Shown in pieces: positions 16,084 to 23,518 of a DNA stretch of 64,000 bases. The notes below the pieces were generated by a model. That model was not told where the DNA came from. It saw nothing but the letters and a program-made list of their open reading frames with translations, and searched no databases. The position numbers were made by a program, and so were the translations under genes. The stretch lies in NCBI GenBank assembly GCA_902789665.1, contig CADAOY010000005.1:62001-126000 (forward strand), given 5' to 3'. Position 1 is the first letter of the stretch; every line of letters starts with the position of its first letter. Source of the DNA: an uncultured Lachnospiraceae bacterium (GTDB lineage Bacteria; Bacillota; Clostridia; Lachnospirales; Lachnospiraceae).

Positions 16084-16166
16084 GCGGAAGTGGTGGAATG
16101 GCAGACGCGCAGGCTTCAGGTGCCTGTGGTAGCAATACCGTGTGGGTTCAAGTCCCATCTTCCGCA
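16084..16166 (+). tRNA. tRNA-Leu (anticodon CAG)
   Basis: The 83-nt gene has perfectly paired acceptor arms GCGGAAG/CTTCCGC, a long variable arm, and the anticodon stem CAGGC/GCCTG with loop TTCAGGT giving anticodon CAG. CCA is not encoded. No promoter fits between it and the upstream hairpin, so it may depend on read-through from the AAA+ gene. Its 3' end is repeated downstream (17639-17664). Confidence 0.95.
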
Positions 16167-16226
16167 CTCAGAAAAAAAGGGGCACGTCCTTTTCAAGGGC
16201 GTGTCCTTTTTTTGTGGGTGCGGGAG
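16143..16226 (+). repeat. 84-bp direct repeat, copy 1 (tRNA 3' end plus terminator)
   Basis: This copy begins in the T arm of tRNA-Leu(CAG) and runs through its terminator to GTGGGTGCGGGAG. It matches 17639-17721 with one single-base indel and two substitutions. Together the copies bracket a 1.4-kb islet. Confidence 0.9.
16176..16217 (+). terminator. Strong terminator of tRNA-Leu(CAG)
   Basis: A stem of about 15 bp formed by AAGGGGCACGTCCTT and AAGGGCGTGTCCTTT (including G-U pairs) is followed by seven T. The same structure recurs in the downstream repeat copy. Confidence 0.85.
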
Positions 16227-16437
16227 CCCCGCCCCCACGGGTTCAAGGTCTCGTCTTCGACTCGGTCGGCGCCAAACAGGCTCCACTGGAGCCTGGCGCC
16301 CCATCTTCCGCATGTTGCGGGGAAGTCTACGCTCCAGGGTTCAAGGTCTCCTCGCAGCATAGCTGCTTCGCCTTGCACTCGGCGAGAAAAAGGTCCACTG
16401 GACCTTTTTCTTATTCCGCCTCGCCCCATCTTCAGCA
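16214..16437 (+). repeat. GC-rich patch with two interrupted copies of the tRNA-Leu T arm
   Basis: The tRNA 3'-end sequence GGGTTCAAG...CCCATCTTCCGCA recurs at 16239-16312 and, with one change, at 16337-16437. In both, a GC-rich palindromic insert separates GGGTTCAAG from CCCATCTTC. The inserts start GGTCTC, share TCCACTGGA at the tip, and form strong hairpins (16268-16300; 16385-16411, 12 bp perfect). Another hairpin lies at 16214-16238. This patch is far richer in G+C than the surrounding DNA. Confidence 0.75.
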
Positions 16438-16798
16438 TTTTGTTTTTATTTAGAGAGAAGACCGATTTTTAGTCATTCCTGGGCTTTTTTCTTTTGCCTC
16501 AAAAGGTACAATATTGAGGTACCCTGAGGTAAAATACTTGGATGTAGTAGGACCACTATATACAACTATATAGAAATCTATGAAAAGATATAAAATTAGA
16601 TATATTATAAAATGGAAATACAGAGGCTCCAGAAAACAAGGACCTCTTTTTTAAATCTAAAATGTTTCTAAAAAAAATTCGTTTTAAATGGGATTGAAAA
16701 AAAGATTTTAGTATAATAGAAACGATATTATAGCATAGTTGAGTTAAAGTTTACTATAAACTGTAATTTGATTTTAAAGAAAGATGAAGGTATATACT
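16438..16798. other. AT-rich intergenic stretch
   Basis: I see no gene in these 361 bases. A hairpin with AGAGG/CCTCT and a T6 tail at about 16620-16655 looks like a terminator. TATAAT at 16712-16717 could be the -10 box for the next gene, but no matching -35 is at the right distance. Confidence 0.5.
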
Positions 16799-17545
16799 AT
16801 GAAAAAAATGTGGGTTTCGATCGTTTTAGGACTTATAGTAGCAACGACAGCAGTTGGCGGAGGATATGCTATAACCAAGGCCCAGGAAAGTAAACTTGAG
16901 GCTACTGGTGCGGGGACTGAATGGGCTTATTCCATAATACATAATGAGGCCTTATGTAATGCACAGGCTTCTTTAGATGAAGAAAATAAAAAGGCTGATG
17001 ATGAAAAAATAGTTGATACAGAGGAAACTACTGATGAAACGAAAGAAGAAGCTAAAGTAGAAGAAACAGATAAGAAAGAATCTGATCAAACATCGTCTGA
17101 TAAGACACCATCTGATAAAAAAGAAGAAACAGTAGCAACCTCAACAAATGCTACTACAGAAACAACATCAGCTTCTACTGAAACAGCTACTCAGCAGACA
17201 ACAGAAGTTCCTGCTGAGGCACCAGCACAGCAGACAGAGACACAGCAGGTAATAGCGCCTGAAGATCTTCCAGCTGACGCATTGGTACAGACAGATGCAA
17301 AAGAAGCTACACATGTAATGGATTTCAGCAATCCTTTAGGTACTTTCGATAATCCACAGAGCGATAGCGAGCGTTTGTTCAATGAAATTGTTGGTAGTGC
17401 TACAACAGCAGAAGAATTCACAGCAGCTCAGCAGGAATATGCAAATTTGATATTTGACTCAGAAGGTAATGTTGTTGATCCAAGTACACTTATTTATGAA
17501 GATCCAGTAGATACAGTTACAGAGGAACCGGTAGTTACTGAATGA
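16799..17545 (+). CDS. Secreted or membrane-anchored Thr/Glu-rich protein, unknown
   Basis: The 248-residue protein starts MKKMWVSIVLGLIVATTAVG, a signal peptide or anchor (about residues 4-26). Residues 60-170 are low-complexity Thr, Glu, Lys, Ser, Ala and Gln, typical of an extended cell-wall-spanning linker. The last 70 residues are more ordinary (FSNPLGTFDNPQSDSERLFN). There is no LPxTG motif. The ATG at 16799 has GAAGG 8 nt upstream; ATG 16784 lacks a site. It is the only gene in the islet bounded by the 83/84-bp repeats. Confidence 0.7.
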   Translation: MKKMWVSIVLGLIVATTAVGGGYAITKAQESKLEATGAGTEWAYSIIHNEALCNAQASLDEENKKADDEKIVDTEETTDETKEEAKVEETDKKESDQTSSDKTPSDKKEETVATSTNATTETTSASTETATQQTTEVPAEAPAQQTETQQVIAPEDLPADALVQTDAKEATHVMDFSNPLGTFDNPQSDSERLFNEIVGSATTAEEFTAAQQEYANLIFDSEGNVVDPSTLIYEDPVDTVTEEPVVTE

Positions 17546-17585
17546 GGAATAATTATCAAAATGTGAGGTGCCTTGCGAGGTACCC

Positions 17586-17618
17586 AAGAGGCGTTGACGT
17601 TGTAAGCCTCCTTTTTAC
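17586..17618 (+). terminator. Intrinsic terminator
   Basis: GAGGC and GCCTC pair around a 13-nt loop and are followed by CTTTTT, just after the secreted-protein gene. Confidence 0.65.
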
Positions 17619-17638
17619 AGTATTTCTTGGGTAGGAAT

Positions 17639-17721
17639 TGGGTTCAAGTCCCATCTTCTGCACTCATAAAAAAGGGGCACGTCCTTTTCAAGGGCGTGTC
17701 CTTTTTTTGTGGGTGCGGGAG
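17639..17721 (+). repeat. 83-bp direct repeat, copy 2 (tRNA-Leu 3' remnant plus terminator)
   Basis: It begins TGGGTTCAAGTCCCATCTTC, the T arm and acceptor end of tRNA-Leu(CAG), with C to T in the acceptor strand. It continues through the same terminator hairpin. There is no 5' tRNA half, so this is a remnant or attachment-site copy rather than a gene. Confidence 0.85.
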
Positions 17722-17768
17722 ATGGGAAAAGTCAGCGCCGAGACGAGAAATCTTTATATATTCTTAAT

Positions 17769-17797
17769 TTGGTTATATGCCGTTAGTATGTTATAAT
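17769..17797 (+). promoter_or_regulatory. Promoter of the leader-peptide/zinc-ribbon array
   Basis: TTGGTT (17769-17774) and TATAAT (17792-17797) are 17 nt apart, 24 nt before the first ATG. No further promoter is evident in the short gaps downstream, so the array is probably one transcript. Confidence 0.55.
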
Positions 17798-17820
17798 GAA
17801 TAAAATAGGGGGTAGTGCAT

Positions 17821-18117
17821 ATGAGAGAAGATATATTTAAAGGAATATCGGAAGAACTCATTAATAAGGCCAAAGCATGCAAGAGTCCGGAAGAGATTTT
17901 TGCGCTGGCTAAAGAAGAGGGGATAGAGTTGACTGAAGAGCAACTTGAGGCTGTTAATGGTGGTTATTGCAAGAAAACTGATAAATACCAGTGTCCGGAA
18001 TGTGGACAGCACAATGTTTTTATTCGAGCTTATAATGAATATTCTAAAATTATTTATCTTACATGTCTAAACTGTAATCACCTGTGGATGCAACAGGAGC
18101 CGAACTGGCCGGAATAA
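17821..18117 (+). CDS. Nif11-like leader peptide with zinc-ribbon core, paralogue 1
   Basis: The 98-residue protein begins MREDIFKGISEELINKAKAC. It continues with EEIFALAKEEGIELTEEQLE and ends its leader at AVNGGYC (about residues 45-51), the pattern of Nif11-type RiPP leaders. The C-terminal part has CPEC and CLNC about 26 residues apart, followed by HLW, like a short zinc ribbon. A Cys sits right after the double glycine. AGGGGG at 8 nt supports the ATG at 17821 over GTG 17815. Its leader is almost identical to paralogue 3 while the cores differ. Confidence 0.82.
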   Translation: MREDIFKGISEELINKAKACKSPEEIFALAKEEGIELTEEQLEAVNGGYCKKTDKYQCPECGQHNVFIRAYNEYSKIIYLTCLNCNHLWMQQEPNWPE

Positions 18118-18140
18118 AAACAAATTAAGGAGGTATTACA

Positions 18141-18398
18141 ATGAGAGAAGATTTATTGAAGGGTTTATCAGAAGAGCAGATCGAAAAAGTAAAAGGATGT
18201 AAGAACGCAGAGGAAATACTTGCACTTGCTAAGGCAGAAGGCGTTGAACTTACTGACGAGCAACTTGAAGCAGTGAGTGGTGGAGGTTGCGCTGCAGGTA
18301 GCTGCCCAGATTGTAATTCTCAAAATACAGTAATAAAATTTGATGGTATGTTTTATGGAAAATGCAACGATTGTGGTTGTGAGTGGTTTGAGATTTAA
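18141..18398 (+). CDS. Nif11-like leader peptide with zinc-ribbon core, paralogue 2
   Basis: The 85-residue protein has leader MREDLLKGLSEEQIEKVKGC ending LEAVSGGGC. Its short core carries CPDC and CNDCGC and ends EWFEI. A perfect AAGGAGG lies before the ATG. The ribosome-site region and first 15 codons are nearly identical in DNA to paralogue 4, pointing to recent duplication. It starts 23 nt after the stop of paralogue 1. The mature product, if any, would be about 37 residues. Confidence 0.82.
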   Translation: MREDLLKGLSEEQIEKVKGCKNAEEILALAKAEGVELTDEQLEAVSGGGCAAGSCPDCNSQNTVIKFDGMFYGKCNDCGCEWFEI

Positions 18399-18431
18399 CA
18401 GAAAAACAGATTAGTAATTGGGGTCGTTATT

Positions 18432-18716
18432 ATGAAGAGTGATTTATTAAAAGGATTAACAGAAGAGCAAATAAATAAAGTTAAAGAATGTAAGAGTCCG
18501 GAAGAGATATTTGCGCTGGCTAAGGAAGAGGGGATAGAGCTGACTGAAGAGCAGCTTGAGGCTGTTAATGGTGGTTTTTGTGAGTCTGTACCAGCATGTT
18601 CATATTGTGGTTCTACAAATACACGTTACATGTTAAAAAGCAGGATGAAAGATGTTGTTATCTATTGTTATGATTGTAAGAGGCAAACACCATGTGATTC
18701 GATGAAGCATAGTTAA
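18432..18716 (+). CDS. Nif11-like leader peptide with zinc-ribbon core, paralogue 3
   Basis: The 94-residue protein has leader MKSDLLKGLTEEQINKVKEC ending LEAVNGGFC. The core has CSYC and CYDC and a C-terminal PCDSMKHS; it lacks the terminal aromatic seen in the others. The DNA from about 18494 to 18576 is almost the same as in paralogue 1, after which the two diverge completely. This is the conserved-leader, variable-core signature of peptide precursor families. Confidence 0.82.
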   Translation: MKSDLLKGLTEEQINKVKECKSPEEIFALAKEEGIELTEEQLEAVNGGFCESVPACSYCGSTNTRYMLKSRMKDVVIYCYDCKRQTPCDSMKHS

Positions 18717-18736
18717 TTTATTAAGGAGGTATTACA

Positions 18737-19018
18737 ATGAGAGAAGATTTATTGAAAGGGTTATCAGAAGAGCAGATTGAGAAGGTTTTAAATTGCAAGA
18801 GCGTGGATGAGATTCTTGCTGTTGCCAAAGCTGAGGGCGTTGAATTAACTGATGAGCAGCTTGAAGCCATTAGCGGTGGTGGCTGTGATGCAAAGCAATA
18901 TTTCGTATGCAAATTTTGTGGTAAAACGGCCGCTGTTCCATTGCCAGTAATTCCTAAAAAAAAGATATATTATATGTGCTATGATTGTAGAAAAACCTGG
19001 GAAGAAGAAATGTTTTAG
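18737..19018 (+). CDS. Nif11-like leader peptide with zinc-ribbon core, paralogue 4
   Basis: The 93-residue protein has leader MREDLLKGLSEEQIEKVLNC ending LEAISGGGC. The core has CKFC and CYDC about 27 residues apart, a lysine-rich KKKIYYM strand between them, and ends KTWEEEMF. AAGGAGG precedes the ATG. Upstream DNA and start match paralogue 2. The 20-nt gap to paralogue 3 indicates cotranscription. Confidence 0.82.
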   Translation: MREDLLKGLSEEQIEKVLNCKSVDEILAVAKAEGVELTDEQLEAISGGGCDAKQYFVCKFCGKTAAVPLPVIPKKKIYYMCYDCRKTWEEEMF

Positions 19019-19054
19019 GCATAAAACATAATCCGATAAATGGGAGTTTATTAT

Positions 19055-19315
19055 ATGAGAGAAGAATTGTTAAAGGGGCTGACTAAAGAGCAGGTAGAGA
19101 AAGCAAAGGAATGTAAAAACGTTGATGAGTTACTTGCTCTGGCCAAGGCAGAAGGCGTTGAATTAAATGATGAACAGCTTGAAGCAATTAATGGTGGATG
19201 TTCAGTTGCTGTTTATACGTGTCCTCAATGTGGTTCAGGTGATATTTCCGTTACTAAAATCCCACTTGTTGATTATTGCGTATGTAAATCCTGCGGTTAT
19301 AACTGGACAGAGTAA
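19055..19315 (+). CDS. Nif11-like leader peptide with zinc-ribbon core, paralogue 5
   Basis: The 86-residue protein has leader MREELLKGLTKEQVEKAKEC ending LEAINGGC. The core has CPQC and CKSC and ends YNWTE, very close to a minimal zinc ribbon. The ATG at 19055 is chosen because it aligns with the other leaders and has GGGAG upstream; the in-frame ATG 19040 would add five residues not found in the paralogues. The protease lipoprotein gene follows 20 nt later. Confidence 0.82.
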   Translation: MREELLKGLTKEQVEKAKECKNVDELLALAKAEGVELNDEQLEAINGGCSVAVYTCPQCGSGDISVTKIPLVDYCVCKSCGYNWTE

Positions 19316-19335
19316 TTAGTGTAAAAGGTGTAATA

Positions 19336-20667
19336 ATGAGTAAAATCAAGCAATATGCGGCGATTTGTCTGACGATAGGTGCTATGGCACTTGGAAGCTG
19401 CACAGGTGAAAATGTGCAGGAGACGGAAGATGATATTGTACAAGCAGATGAGAGTACTGATGAATTAACTGATGAGGCTTTGGAAGATGAAGAAGAGAAG
19501 AAGCCATTATCAGGAAATGATCTGATTCAGCATCATGATAATCATACTTATGTGCATGGTGATGATGGATATTATTGCTTGCTGGAAGATGGTGTAGAGT
19601 ATGATCTTGTTAGCCAGATAGCGGGAACATGCTGGATATGTGCCACGTCATGTGCTTCCATTACTGGATATGAGATGAAGCATGATGGGGTAATTGCTCC
19701 TTTTGATCAGCATGAACTTGTGGATGCCATTTATGATGAAGATGAGAGTGGTGGAGTAAGCGTAGTAGGCGGTGCATATGAAACCGGTGGACTTGCAATT
19801 TGCTCAATAAATGAGCTTAGCCTGGGCTTTGGTGATGGTTATGTTTTGGATGAAGCCATTGAAGCCAGGGGCTGGACAATGGATGAGATAAAGGAAGGCA
19901 TACAGAAGTATGGTGGACTTTATATAGGTATTCCGGATAGTAACAGAGCATGGGTAGGATATAAGGATGGATATAATACCCTTAACTGGCCGGATGCAGA
20001 AGATACCGATTATGATCACTCAATTACGGTGATTGGCTGGGATGATCATTTTCCTAAGGAAAACTTTGTTAAGCCTGCAGCTGAAGACGGAGCATGGATA
20101 ACCTATAACAGTAACTTTCCTGAAAAATATTATTATGTTTCTTATGAAACACATTTCGATCAGATTTTTGATCCACCTGTGTTTATGTCAGTATCGGATG
20201 AGTATTCCAAAGTCATTTCCCATGATTGTGGTAAATGGACAGAAGAGGTGGCAGGAGATGGAGAGACTACTGTAGCAAATGTCTTTGAAGAAAAAGGAAC
20301 TCTTTCTGCAGTAGGAACCTTTATTACAGAAACTGATGAAGATCTGACAATAGAGATTATGAACTCTGACTTAAAAGAAGTAATATACACCCAGGAGTGT
20401 CATGCAGATAAGGCAGGATATAAAGTCTTTAAACTGGATGAACCAATTGAGGTAGATAAGTATGCCATTGTTATCACATATCCAAATGGAGCACCTGTTG
20501 AAGGGTCTTCATTTAGCTATGATGAAAATACAAAAATAGTAGCCTTTAGTGACAAAGGCGAATCCTTTATTTTAATTGATGATGAATGGCTTGATATGAG
20601 CGAGAAAGAGACCTGGGATAAGGTCGGATTTGAAACAAATAATGCCTGTATCAGAGCTTTATATTGA
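19336..20667 (+). CDS. Papain-like (C1-type) cysteine protease lipoprotein
   Basis: The 443-residue protein has a lipoprotein signal with lipobox LGSC (Cys22) and an acidic spacer to about residue 58. The papain-fold domain shows the oxyanion Gln94 and nucleophile Cys99 in QIAGTCWICAT, His228 in DHSITVIGW and Asn258 in ITYNSNF, so the catalytic set is complete. The C-terminal 150 residues resemble the lectin-like beta domain that follows clostridial C1 proteases. It should act outside the cell, tethered to the membrane. It sits inside the leader-peptide array with 20-nt and 42-nt gaps, so it may process or degrade those products; this is inference. Confidence 0.88.
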   Translation: MSKIKQYAAICLTIGAMALGSCTGENVQETEDDIVQADESTDELTDEALEDEEEKKPLSGNDLIQHHDNHTYVHGDDGYYCLLEDGVEYDLVSQIAGTCWICATSCASITGYEMKHDGVIAPFDQHELVDAIYDEDESGGVSVVGGAYETGGLAICSINELSLGFGDGYVLDEAIEARGWTMDEIKEGIQKYGGLYIGIPDSNRAWVGYKDGYNTLNWPDAEDTDYDHSITVIGWDDHFPKENFVKPAAEDGAWITYNSNFPEKYYYVSYETHFDQIFDPPVFMSVSDEYSKVISHDCGKWTEEVAGDGETTVANVFEEKGTLSAVGTFITETDEDLTIEIMNSDLKEVIYTQECHADKAGYKVFKLDEPIEVDKYAIVITYPNGAPVEGSSFSYDENTKIVAFSDKGESFILIDDEWLDMSEKETWDKVGFETNNACIRALY

Positions 20668-20709
20668 TTTGTTAATAAAATACAAATAGTGAATTGTGGA
20701 GGGGTTAAT

Positions 20710-20979
20710 ATGAGAAAAGAATTATTAAAAGGATTAACAGAAGAGCAAATTAAGAAGGTGGAAATGTGCAAGAATTATGAAGAAATAATTGCACTTGCCA
20801 AAGCAGAAGGATTTGAGCTAAACGACGAACAACTTGAAGCAGTATCAGGTGGTGGATGCTCTCGATCTATCCCGAATTGTCCAAAGTGTGGTAGTTCTGA
20901 TGTTCAAATGCAATTACTTGAAGCAAATACTAAAGATTATTTTATTTGTAGAACCTGTGATCATAAGTGGTACGCATAG
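20710..20979 (+). CDS. Nif11-like leader peptide with zinc-ribbon core, paralogue 6
   Basis: The 89-residue protein has leader MRKELLKGLTEEQIKKVEMC ending LEAVSGGGC. The core has CPKC and CRTC and ends HKWYA. GGAGGGG just before ATG 20710 fixes the start (not 20689). It is the only paralogue after the protease gene. The ROK kinase gene begins 28 nt later and may belong to the same transcript. Confidence 0.82.
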   Translation: MRKELLKGLTEEQIKKVEMCKNYEEIIALAKAEGFELNDEQLEAVSGGGCSRSIPNCPKCGSSDVQMQLLEANTKDYFICRTCDHKWYA

Positions 20980-21007
20980 AAAATAAGTAATTCCGGGAGA
21001 ATTAATT

Positions 21008-21880
21008 ATGAGTTTTTATGGTTCAATAGAAGCCGGCGGAACATGGATGAAATGTGCCGTCGGTGATGAGAATGCCAGTATTATAGACAGCATTGTTATC
21101 CCTGTTACAAAAAGGGATGAGACGATAGAGAAAATGCTGGAATATTTCGAAGATAAGGATATTGTGGCTCTTGGCATTGCCTGTTTTGGCCCGCTTGATC
21201 TTAATCCTGATTCTGAAACTTACGGATATATTACCAAGACGCCAAAAATTGGCTGGGAGAATGTAAATATTAAAGGCATATTCGAAGATAAACTTAAGGT
21301 TCCTGTTGTTATTGATACCGATGTAAATGGTGCACTTCTTGGTGAAGTAATGCATGGTGCAGGAAAAGGATATAAGGATGTGGTTTACATAACTATTGGT
21401 ACAGGAATAGGCGCCGGAATCTATTCAGGTGGCAATCTTGTTCATGGTATGCTTCATCCGGAAGCAGGACACATAATCTTAAAATCCGCCAGGGGAGACC
21501 ATTACAAAGGCAAATGTCCATTTCATAAATACTGTTTTGAAGGACTGGCTTCAGGCCCGGCCATTGAAGACAGATGGGGACAAAAAGGTGAGACTTTGTC
21601 TGACAAAGAGGAAGTCTGGGAAATTGAAAGTGAATATATAGCTCAGGCTTTGGTTAATTATATTATGATTCTTTCTCCGAAGAAGATTATTCTTGGTGGT
21701 GGAGTAATGAATCAGGAAGTACTCTGGCCACTTATCAGGGAGAAAACCCTGGAAATGATTAACGGATACATTGATACCAGGGAACTAAGGGATATTGATA
21801 ATTATATTGTTCCGGCATCGCTTGGCGGTAATCAGGGACTTGTTGGCGGTCTGGAACTAGCCAAAACTGCTATTGTATAA
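21008..21880 (+). CDS. ROK-family sugar kinase (fructokinase-like)
   Basis: The 290-residue protein has the ROK ATP-binding start GSIEAGGTWMKCAVG, the sugar-site IDTDVNGA, the GTGIGAGIY phosphate loop, and the zinc motif HPEAGHI with CPFHKYC downstream, followed by EGLASGPA. This arrangement is typical of fructokinases of the ScrK/GmuE type, which phosphorylate fructose at C6, though the substrate is not proven. GGGAG precedes the ATG. A 25-codon fragment related to its N-terminus is present at 28148-28225. Confidence 0.9.
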   Translation: MSFYGSIEAGGTWMKCAVGDENASIIDSIVIPVTKRDETIEKMLEYFEDKDIVALGIACFGPLDLNPDSETYGYITKTPKIGWENVNIKGIFEDKLKVPVVIDTDVNGALLGEVMHGAGKGYKDVVYITIGTGIGAGIYSGGNLVHGMLHPEAGHIILKSARGDHYKGKCPFHKYCFEGLASGPAIEDRWGQKGETLSDKEEVWEIESEYIAQALVNYIMILSPKKIILGGGVMNQEVLWPLIREKTLEMINGYIDTRELRDIDNYIVPASLGGNQGLVGGLELAKTAIV

Positions 21881-21900
21881 TTCAAAAAATGTAGTATAAT
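21872..21900 (+). promoter_or_regulatory. Putative promoter for the lipoprotein gene
   Basis: TATAAT (21895-21900) with a weak TTGTAT (21873-21878) at 16 nt lies 38 nt before the ATG at 21939. Confidence 0.4.
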
Positions 21901-21938
21901 ACAATACGATTAAAACGTAAGTTTTAGGGAGGGAAAAA

Positions 21939-22538
21939 ATGAAGAAAAGTGTATTATTATTAAGTGTTGGTGTGATGGTTATTGGTATGGCTGCCTGCCA
22001 CAAACCAGTTGAAGCACCGGAACCAGAAGTTGAAGAGGTTGTTGAAGAAACTGTGGAGGAAGTTGCTGAAGAGCCAGTTGAAGAAACTGAAGAAACTGAA
22101 GAAGAGGTTGGTCTTGCTAATCCTTGGTCAGCATCAAGTGCTGAAGAAGCTATGGTAGGCAGAAGTTTTGTTGCTCCGGAAGGCGCTGAGAATATTGAAT
22201 GGTCAAAGATGGAAGGTGATGGAAATACTCTTTATCAGATGACATTTGATTTAGATGGCAGAACTTACACAGCAAGAGAGCAGATCTCAGATGAGGCTGT
22301 AGATATTTCAGGCACATATTATGACTGGACAGTATCAGAAGATATCAAACTTCAGAACTGGGCTGATGGCAACATGACAGGTACAATGTATCGTTATATC
22401 GGAGATGATGAGTGGGTTGATTTATGTACATGGTTTGATGTAGAAATCGGCACAGCATATTCACTTACAGTATCTGACACAGAATTAGATGGTTTTGACA
22501 TTACAGCAATTGCATCTGCTATGTGCCCACAGGAATAA
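21939..22538 (+). CDS. Lipoprotein with acidic linker, unknown function
   Basis: The 199-residue protein has a signal peptide and lipobox GMAAC (Cys about residue 20), then a Glu/Val/Pro linker (EEVVEETVEEVAEEP) to about residue 60. The globular part begins LANPWSASSAEEAMVGRSF. It has no recognisable enzyme motif. Similar small lipoproteins of about 200 residues are common in gut Clostridia. GGGAGGG precedes the ATG; cysK follows 26 nt after the stop. Confidence 0.75.
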   Translation: MKKSVLLLSVGVMVIGMAACHKPVEAPEPEVEEVVEETVEEVAEEPVEETEETEEEVGLANPWSASSAEEAMVGRSFVAPEGAENIEWSKMEGDGNTLYQMTFDLDGRTYTAREQISDEAVDISGTYYDWTVSEDIKLQNWADGNMTGTMYRYIGDDEWVDLCTWFDVEIGTAYSLTVSDTELDGFDITAIASAMCPQE

Positions 22539-22564
22539 TTTGAAATATAACAAAGGGAAGAGTA

Positions 22565-23467
22565 ATGTATTATAGTAATGTTATTGATTTGATAGGCAAT
22601 ACACCGTTATTGTCTTTAGAAGAGAGCACAGGCTACAAAATTTATGCCAAAGCTGAATTTCTTAATCCTGGTGGAAGTATTAAAGACCGTATCGCCAAGA
22701 ATATGATTGAAGTTGCAGAAAAAGAAGGCAAACTTAAACCGGGCATGACAATTGTTGAGCCTACATCCGGTAATACTGGAATCGGTCTTGCTCTTTGCGG
22801 CGTAAGAAAAGGTTATAAAGTAATCATTGTTATGCCTGAGAATATGTCAGAAGAGCGAAAGAAGATTATTAAGGCTTTAGGCGCAGAACTAGTATTGACT
22901 CCACAGGAACTCAGCGTAGATGGCGCCGTGGTTAAAGCAACGGAAATTGCATCTTCGTCCGACGAGTATTTTGTCCCTCAGCAGTTTAAGAATCCTGCCA
23001 ATCCGGACATACATTATAAAACAACTGCCGTTGAACTTTGCGAGCAGCTTGGAAAGAAGATAGATATTTATGTTTCAGGTATTGGTTCAGGCGGAACACT
23101 GCAGGGTATTGCAAAATATCTTTTGGAGAAGAATCCTGATACCAAGATAGTAGCAGTTGAACCTAAGAATGTTTCGGCGCTTCTTGGAGATGAACCTGGA
23201 CTTCATCAGATTCAGGGTATAGGCGATGGTTTTATTCCTGACATTCTTGATACGTCAATTATTACTGATATTGTGGAAGTATCTGATGATGATGCCATTA
23301 ATACAGCAAGAAATCTTGCACATGTTCAGGGACTTCTTGTTGGTACAAGTGCAGGAGCCAATGTATGGACGGCTATGCAGATGGCTGAGAAATATGGAAA
23401 GGATAAGGTTATTGCTACGATCCTTCCTGACAGAGCAGAAAGATATTTCTCTACAGCGTTGATTTAA
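22565..23467 (+). CDS. cysK: Cysteine synthase (O-acetylserine sulfhydrylase)
   Basis: This PLP enzyme makes cysteine from O-acetylserine and sulfide. NPGGSIKDR contains the Schiff-base lysine (near residue 42), PTSGNTG is the substrate loop, GIGSGGT binds the PLP phosphate, and GTSAGAN is near the end. Its 300 residues match the CysK family. AAAGGGAAG precedes the ATG. It could share a transcript with the lipoprotein, and a strong terminator follows. Confidence 0.95.
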   Translation: MYYSNVIDLIGNTPLLSLEESTGYKIYAKAEFLNPGGSIKDRIAKNMIEVAEKEGKLKPGMTIVEPTSGNTGIGLALCGVRKGYKVIIVMPENMSEERKKIIKALGAELVLTPQELSVDGAVVKATEIASSSDEYFVPQQFKNPANPDIHYKTTAVELCEQLGKKIDIYVSGIGSGGTLQGIAKYLLEKNPDTKIVAVEPKNVSALLGDEPGLHQIQGIGDGFIPDILDTSIITDIVEVSDDDAINTARNLAHVQGLLVGTSAGANVWTAMQMAEKYGKDKVIATILPDRAERYFSTALI

Positions 23468-23518
23468 ATGGTTGACATAAGTTTATATGCAAGTAATAAA
23501 CAAACTGATAAAAGCATT

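Noticed and set aside
16054-16472. Several open frames across tRNA-Leu(CAG) and the GC-rich patch
   Set aside because: They cover the tRNA and its terminator and have no ribosome sites or family features. GC-rich DNA lacks stop codons by chance.
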